From: Mucispirillum schaedleri
Lineage (GTDB): Bacteria > Chrysiogenota > Deferribacteres > Deferribacterales > Mucispirillaceae
Direction of reading: 5' to 3'
Assembly (NCBI GenBank): GCA_949287985.1
Contig: CASEIN010000072.1
Coordinates: forward strand, 46,584-110,583
DNA length: 64,000 nt
Positions 59,269 to 64,000 of the stretch are shown one piece after another (position 1 is the first letter of the stretch; each line of letters begins with the position of its first letter). The notes beneath the pieces are model-generated. The model had not been told where the DNA came from, did not search any database, and saw nothing but the letters and a program-made list of their open reading frames with translations. Both the position numbers and the translations under genes were made by a program.

Positions 59269-60480
59269 ATGAATTTAGCTGATGCAATGCGTCCGCAAAC
59301 ATTTGATGATATAGTTGGTCAGGAGCATTTAACTTCTTCTGGTTCGCTATTGATATCGTTAATAGAAAGTGCATCTTTTGATTCTATTATGTTTGTTGGT
59401 CCACCGGGGACTGGAAAAACTAGTATGGCAGAGATTACTGGCAGGGTTATAAACGCTCCAGTATATAAAATCCACGCTGCAGTTAGTGGTGCAGCAGATT
59501 TAAAAAGGCTGTCGGAACAATCTGTTTTTGAAAAGAACATAGTAGTTTTTATAGATGAAATTCATAGATACAATAAATCTCAGCAAGATATCCTATTAAA
59601 GCTTATTGATGATAGGAAAGTCAAGCTAATCGGTGCATCTGCCGAAAATCCGTATTTTAATCTTGTTCCTGCTTTGCGTTCAAGAAGTATTATGTTTAAG
59701 TTTAATGCTTTAAGTGATGCAGCTTTTATGGAGTTATATAATAAGGCTGTCCCACATTTAAAGAAGATGCATAATGTTTCACAAGTAGAGGAGAAAGGTA
59801 TTTTAAAACACATTATCTCTTTAGCTCAAGGTGATAGTAGAAGGTTTTTAAATCTTCTTGAGATTGCAGCTCTTACTGGCAGTAAAGAAGATGGTGTATT
59901 ATTTCTTTCAGCAAAAGAGATAGAAAATTTAATGCCGATTAACAATTTTTCAGATGATGAATTTTATGATGTTTTATCGGCGATGATAAAAAGCATTAGG
60001 GGCAGCGACCCAGATGCTGCATTATTATGGTGTTTTAAATTAATAAAAAATGGTGTTGCGCCGGAAGCTGTTTTTAGAAGGCTTATGATTTCAGCTTCAG
60101 AAGATGTGGGAAATGCATTTCCTGATGGTCAGGTTTTTGTAAATGCTTGTTATAATTCATTTATGAATGTAGGAGTTCCAGAAGGTTATATTATACTTGC
60201 TCATGCAGTAACATTTCTTGCAAGCTGCCCAAAAAGTAATAGAAGCTATAATGGGTATCATAGTGTAATGGATTATTTAAAAACCCATGACCCTGTTGTG
60301 CCTGCAAATATCCAGCAGAACCCACAGGATTATAAATATCCATTTGACTATGGTAATTTTGTAAAACAAAAATATATGAAAGAAAACCTTCTTTTTTATA
60401 ACCCTTCAGAGTTTGGGTTTGAGCAAAAAATTAGGGAACGGCTGCACAAGTTGTGGCATAATTTTAAAGATTATGAATAA
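59269..60480 (+). CDS. rarA: Replication-associated recombination protein A (MgsA/RarA)
   Basis: 403 residues, AAA+ clamp-loader-like. MNLADAMRPQTFDDIVGQEHL, Walker A GPPGTGKT, Walker B VVFIDEIHRYNKSQQD and a C-terminal tetramer domain (NGYHSVMDYL). Acts at stalled forks. No ribosome site before the ATG. It is inserted between 6S RNA and the formyl-THF ligase gene and overlaps the latter by 8 bases. Confidence 0.93.
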   Translation: MNLADAMRPQTFDDIVGQEHLTSSGSLLISLIESASFDSIMFVGPPGTGKTSMAEITGRVINAPVYKIHAAVSGAADLKRLSEQSVFEKNIVVFIDEIHRYNKSQQDILLKLIDDRKVKLIGASAENPYFNLVPALRSRSIMFKFNALSDAAFMELYNKAVPHLKKMHNVSQVEEKGILKHIISLAQGDSRRFLNLLEIAALTGSKEDGVLFLSAKEIENLMPINNFSDDEFYDVLSAMIKSIRGSDPDAALLWCFKLIKNGVAPEAVFRRLMISASEDVGNAFPDGQVFVNACYNSFMNVGVPEGYIILAHAVTFLASCPKSNRSYNGYHSVMDYLKTHDPVVPANIQQNPQDYKYPFDYGNFVKQKYMKENLLFYNPSEFGFEQKIRERLHKLWHNFKDYE

Positions 60481-61018
60481 GGATATTATTAGAAGGCAGA
60501 TTAAGGAGTTACGCAACAGCCTTTCGGAGAAAGATGTTGTTGAGAAATCTCAAATTATTACCAGTATGTTTTATGAAAAATATTCTTATTTAAATGTTTT
60601 TTTACTTTATTACCCATTAGGTAAGGAAGTAAACACTATTAACTTAATAGAGATGCTTTTTATGCAGGGAAAGTTAGTATATTTGCCTGTTGTAAAAGGT
60701 AAGCATATGGTATTTAAGCAGTTTTTAGGGTTTGATAAAATGCAGACAGGTAGTTTTAATATTTTAGAGCCTGTAGGAAAAGAGATAGATATAGAGCCTG
60801 ATATACTATGTATGCCGGGTGTTGCATTTGACAGGCACTGCAACCGTATTGGTTATGGTGGTGGCTTTTATGATAGGTATTTAGAAAATAATACATCTAT
60901 TATAAAGACTGCATTTGCATATGATTTTCAAATAGTGGATAAAATTGAAACGGAAAGTTTTGATATACCTGTAGATGAGATATTTACAGATAAATGTATT
61001 ATAAGTAGGAGGATATAA
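60473..61018 (+). CDS. fau: 5-formyltetrahydrofolate cyclo-ligase
   Basis: 181 residues from ATG 60473 in the end of rarA. Conserved [10 protein letters not shown] and the substrate/ATP site [23 protein letters not shown]. Recycles 5-formyl-THF. Homologue of YgfA, the usual neighbour of 6S RNA. Its stop overlaps the rny start. Confidence 0.92.
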   Translation: MNKDIIRRQIKELRNSLSEKDVVEKSQIITSMFYEKYSYLNVFLLYYPLGKEVNTINLIEMLFMQGKLVYLPVVKGKHMVFKQFLGFDKMQTGSFNILEPVGKEIDIEPDILCMPGVAFDRHCNRIGYGGGFYDRYLENNTSIIKTAFAYDFQIVDKIETESFDIPVDEIFTDKCIISRRI

Positions 61019-62574
61019 TGGGTTATATTGCAATAATAGGACCTGTTTGCGTTCTTGTGGGCTTGGTGGTTGGCTACTTGTTCGCAAAAAAATTAAAAGA
61101 AGAAGAAAATAAAAAATTAAACAATACTGCTGAGGATATTATTTCTAAAGCAAAAAAAGAAAGTGAAGAAATCATTAAAGAAGCAAAACTTGAATCTAAG
61201 GAGCTTATATTTAGAGGTCGTCAAGATTTAGAAAAAGAGATTAAAGAGAAGAAGAAAGATATAAGCTATATTGAACGTAAGTTAGAAGCAAGGGAAGAAT
61301 CTTTAGAAAAGAAAATGGAAGCAGCTTTAAAAAAGGAAGAGCAGTTAGTTAAACGCGACCAAGAGTTTGATAAGCGTATGAAAGATATTGATGTCTTAAA
61401 AGCTAAAAACGAAGAAATCAAACAAAACCTTATTAAAGAAGTTGAAAGAGTAGCATGTATGACTGGCGAAGAAGCTAAAAAAATGCTTATGGTTCAGATG
61501 ATAGACGATGCTAAAAAAGATGCAGCTAGAACAATTAGAGAGTTAGAAGAAGAAGCAAAAAATGAATCAGAAAAACGTGCTAGAAGTATTATTTCTACTG
61601 CTATTCAACGTTGTGCTTCAGAATTTACAAATGATATAACTGTAACACTAGTAAACCTTCCTAGTGATGAGATGAAGGGCAGAATAATAGGCAGGGAAGG
61701 TAGAAATATTAGAACATTTGAAACAATTACAGGAGTAGATATTATTGTTGATGACACTCCAGAAGCAGTAATATTATCATCTTACGACCCATTTCGCAGG
61801 GAAACAGCAAAGCTTACTTTAGAGAAATTAATTACAGATGGCAGAATACACCCTGCAAGAATTGAAGAACTTCACCAAAAAAGCAGGCAGGAGATGGATA
61901 AATATATATTAGAACTGGGGGAAGAAACAGTTTTTAATTTAGGTATCCACAATATAAGCCAAGAAATATTAAAATTAATAGGCAGGCTTAAATATAGGAC
62001 AAGTTATGGTCAAAATGTTTTAGGCCATTCTATTGAGGTTGCAACAATTGCAGGTATTATGGCAGCAGAACTTGGTCTTGATCCAAAAATAGCAAAACGT
62101 GCAGGTCTTCTTCATGATATTGGTAAGGCTATTGACTATGAGGCAGAAGGTTCTCACACAACAATAGGTGTTGAAGTAGCTAAAAAGAATAAGGAGGACT
62201 GGCGAGTAATTAATGCTATTGCCAGCCACCATGGTGAAGAGGAATTCAAATGTATTGAGGCTATATTAGTTCAAGCAAGTGATGCTATTTCTGCATCTCG
62301 TCCTGGTGCTAGGCGAGAAGTTCTTGAAAGCTATATTAAGAGATTAGAGCAGTTAGAGGAAGTAACATCATCTTTTGAAGGTGTTGCGAAATCTTTTGCT
62401 ATTCAAGCCGGCAGGGAAGTTCGTATTATTGTTGAGCCAGATAAAGTAAATGATGACGGTCTTGTGGTTTTATCGAAAGATATTTCCAAAAAGGTGGAAG
62501 AAGAGCTTACATATCCGGGGCAGATTAAAGTTATGGTAATACGAGAATCGCGTGCTGTGGAGTATGCTAAATAA
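61018..62574 (+). CDS. rny: Ribonuclease Y
   Basis: 518 residues. N-terminal membrane helix (about 3-22), long charged coiled-coil (to about 190), KH domain ([17 protein letters not shown]), HD domain ([13 protein letters not shown]). Membrane-bound endoribonuclease that starts mRNA decay, the counterpart of RNase E in many phyla. AGGAGG site before the ATG. Confidence 0.96.
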   Translation: MGYIAIIGPVCVLVGLVVGYLFAKKLKEEENKKLNNTAEDIISKAKKESEEIIKEAKLESKELIFRGRQDLEKEIKEKKKDISYIERKLEAREESLEKKMEAALKKEEQLVKRDQEFDKRMKDIDVLKAKNEEIKQNLIKEVERVACMTGEEAKKMLMVQMIDDAKKDAARTIRELEEEAKNESEKRARSIISTAIQRCASEFTNDITVTLVNLPSDEMKGRIIGREGRNIRTFETITGVDIIVDDTPEAVILSSYDPFRRETAKLTLEKLITDGRIHPARIEELHQKSRQEMDKYILELGEETVFNLGIHNISQEILKLIGRLKYRTSYGQNVLGHSIEVATIAGIMAAELGLDPKIAKRAGLLHDIGKAIDYEAEGSHTTIGVEVAKKNKEDWRVINAIASHHGEEEFKCIEAILVQASDAISASRPGARREVLESYIKRLEQLEEVTSSFEGVAKSFAIQAGREVRIIVEPDKVNDDGLVVLSKDISKKVEEELTYPGQIKVMVIRESRAVEYAK

Positions 62575-62595
62575 ATTTTATATGCTATATAATAC

Positions 62596-62622
62596 AAGCC
62601 AGATTTAATGTCTGGCTTTTTA
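62596..62622 (+). terminator. Terminator after rny
   Basis: AAGCCAGA (62596-62603) pairs with TCTGGCTT (62611-62618), followed by T-rich sequence. Ends the rarA-fau-rny transcript. Confidence 0.87.
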
Positions 62623-62629
62623 TTATTAT

Positions 62630-62740
62630 CAGTATATAAAAAGAGATAAAAGTTTTTATGATGGTAATAGTCACAATCAAGCATTAACATCATATGAAGA
62701 AGTATATGAAGCTTTAGAAAAAACAAAATATGGAGGGTAG
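62630..62740 (+). pseudogene. Possible 3' remnant of a lost gene
   Basis: A 36-codon open frame without a start codon (KRDKSFYDGNSHNQALTS, YEEVYEALEKTKYGG) runs to TAG at 62738. Composition is protein-like, not random AT. It has no ATG and abuts the rny terminator, so it is likely the tail of a deleted gene. Family not recognised. Confidence 0.35.
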
Positions 62741-62744
62741 TAAT

Positions 62745-62945
62745 ATGAAGAAAAACTTTATTTTTACGGCATTATTTTTTATTTTTACTTTTTTTGTAAA
62801 TGCATATGCAGGCAGTGATTTGTATGACAAATTTCTTATAGACATACAAGAATTTGAAACAGCAGAACAAAGTGCACAAGTTGAAAGATATAAATATTCA
62901 TATGCAGAATATGCTGTATTTTTAGTATTTTTAATTTCAATTTAA
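62745..62945 (+). CDS. Small secreted protein of unknown function
   Basis: 66 residues from ATG 62745 with GGAGGG upstream. Signal peptide with cleavage near NAYA|GSD; the mature part is about 43 residues, acidic then Tyr-rich, ending in a hydrophobic tail (AVFLVFLISI). It may be a truncated gene. No family recognised. Same strand and 15 bases before the next secreted protein. Confidence 0.55.
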   Translation: MKKNFIFTALFFIFTFFVNAYAGSDLYDKFLIDIQEFETAEQSAQVERYKYSYAEYAVFLVFLISI

Positions 62946-62960
62946 TAAAGGAGAATATTT

Positions 62961-63428
62961 ATGAACAAAAAATTTTTATCTTTTATTTTTTTATTATTTT
63001 TTACTAATATTTGTTATGGAAAGTCAATAAATTATGATGTAATTGATTCTATTGTAGATTATCACAACAAAACCACATGGAAAGCTAAGAAATGTAATGA
63101 TTTTATGGGGTTAGATAAATATATGAAAGAGTGCTTTTATTCATATACACAATCTGGTGATAATTCAATAACTAAAACCATTTATAATTTAAAATCATTT
63201 GAAGATGTTTATACTAAAACTTATGTAAAAATGTGTGAAGGTGCTACATATATATTTCCAAAAGCCTTACCAAAAGAAACAAAATTAGTAAATGATAGTT
63301 TAAGTTTTATATATTATAAAGATATGCTTATACTGCATGAGTGCGATAGTTTCCATATCTATAAAAAAAATAAAGATGGATTTGTATTGGAATACTGGAA
63401 CTGGGGTAGTGAAATACTATTTAATTAA
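62961..63428 (+). CDS. Secreted protein of unknown function
   Basis: 155 residues. Signal peptide (cleavage near CYG|KS), mature protein of about 135 residues with four Cys (in KKCND, KECFY, KMCEG, HECDS) that could form two disulfides. AAGGAG precedes the ATG. No known domain seen. Its pairing with the small secreted protein and the nearby insertion element suggest an accessory, possibly acquired, unit. Confidence 0.6.
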   Translation: MNKKFLSFIFLLFFTNICYGKSINYDVIDSIVDYHNKTTWKAKKCNDFMGLDKYMKECFYSYTQSGDNSITKTIYNLKSFEDVYTKTYVKMCEGATYIFPKALPKETKLVNDSLSFIYYKDMLILHECDSFHIYKKNKDGFVLEYWNWGSEILFN

Positions 63429-63851
63429 TTATTTTTCTTTAATACAATTTTTAACCTTTTTATATTACAAGTAAACCCATTTTTTTATGGGTTTGCCTAT
63501 GTTATTTTATAAAATCAATGAATTTTAATTATATTTTATATTAGTATACTCTATATATTCACTTGGAATATAAAAATAATTTATCATAAAAAAAATCTAA
63601 TACAATTATTCATAAAACAGGCGGTATACTTTATTTGAAGTTAAAAGATAATAGTTCATGGCAGACAAAAAGTGTATATTGTAATACTATCATCTTTTAT
63701 TTTTTATATATAATATTAGTTTTTATAGTATTACATTAACTCAAATACTCTTATATCAATAATATTTAATTAGTAAAAAATATAAATAAAAAACAATTAT
63801 GTAATATAGGTAAATTCTAAAAACGATTGCGAAAAAAGTATTAAATAAAAA
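63429..63851. other. AT-rich intergenic region
   Basis: About 420 bases with no convincing gene. It contains a hairpin AAACCCAT/ATGGGTTT (63473-63494) with a T-loop and no T-tract after it, and a start-less 49-codon frame (63590-63739). Nothing else stands out. Confidence 0.6.
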
Positions 63852-63924
63852 AGTGGTTATTAACTCTCTTTAAATAAAATAATATTTTTTAGCCAAAAAA
63901 ATAAATAAGGAGAGAACAACCACT
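63852..63924. repeat. Imperfect inverted repeat at the 5' end of the IS30-like element
   Basis: AGTGGTT (63852-63858) and CTCTC (63864-63868) are complementary to AACCACT (63918-63924) and GAGAG (63910-63914). The right arm holds the transposase ribosome site AAGGAGAG. The left arm may lie at or near the element's end; the true terminal repeat cannot be fixed without the other end. Confidence 0.5.
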
Positions 63925-63925
63925 A

Positions 63926-64000
63926 ATGGATATTACACTAAAACCGAGAAAAAATAAACACTTAAATGCAAAAGAGTGTTATATGATAGAAGCCCTATTG
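63926..64000 (+). mobile_element. IS30-family transposase, N-terminal part (cut by window end)
   Basis: Frame from ATG 63926 (AAGGAGAG upstream) stays open to the window end. RKNKHLNAKECYMIEALL resembles the N-terminal helix-turn-helix of IS30 transposases (HLT..ER..IE.LL). Only 25 codons are seen, so the family is a likely rather than a firm call. Confidence 0.6.

Noticed and set aside
63473..63494. AAACCCAT/ATGGGTTT hairpin as a terminator for the secreted protein genes
   Set aside because: No T-tract follows the stem; kept only as a note in the intergenic region.
63590..63739. 49-codon open frame in the intergenic region
   Set aside because: No start codon of note and no ribosome site; second half is AT-rich hydrophobic noise.

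Overview
The window is strongly A+T rich and gene-dense, and almost all genes lie on the + strand in overlapping runs. It comes from a diderm (Gram-negative) bacterium: there is an Lpt lipopolysaccharide transport set (lptC-lptA-lptB), Kdo biosynthesis (kdsB, kdsD), a TonB-ExbB-ExbD energiser, a TonB-dependent receptor, lipoproteins and a 6S RNA next to zapA. A c-di-AMP cassette (cdaA-cdaR-glmM), RNase Y, a long-form hpf and a mannose-family PTS beside rapZ are present too. Together with the low GC this fits a host-associated member of the Deferribacterota such as Mucispirillum. That assignment is inference from gene content, not from a search.

Layout. (1) 1-14492: one long operon with the end of a TonB-dependent receptor, an unusual ABC pair plus a large membrane-anchored protein, exbB-exbD-tonB, a lipoprotein M16 protease, a complete YejABEF-type peptide importer and an outer-membrane protein. 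It reads as a self-contained route for bringing a polypeptide through the outer membrane, cutting it and importing the fragments. (2) 14559-20839: tsaB, rimI, metK, ahcY, a degenerate flavoprotein, plsC, folK. (3) 20914-24893: hisS, aspS and a LysM lipoprotein with a strong promoter and terminator. (4) 24904-31039: LOG-family protein, mobB (minus), a DinG-like helicase, pgi, tilS, hpt. (5) 31052-50566: ftsH, folP, cdaA-cdaR-glmM, pdxJ, acpS, kdsB, pyrG, kdsD, lptCAB, rpoN, hpf, a terminator-like hairpin, rapZ, PTS IIA-IIB-IIC-IID, HPr and enzyme I. (6) 50603-55543: a YbhGFSR-like efflux system behind a palindromic operator. (7) 55545-62574: a broken tfoX, a ferredoxin-nitroreductase, a lone glycosyltransferase, queE, zapB-like/zapA, 6S RNA, rarA, the formyl-THF ligase and rny. 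(8) 62596-64000: an accessory stretch with a gene remnant, two small secreted proteins, a long AT-rich gap and the 5' end of an IS30-like element.

The strongest points for follow-up are the peptide/protein uptake locus, a CTP synthase whose glutaminase nucleophile and histidine are both replaced (Ser379, Cys508), a pyridine-nucleotide oxidoreductase lacking its redox cysteines, an HPr lacking the regulatory serine in a rapZ-linked PTS, and two promoters that place the transcription start on the start codon.
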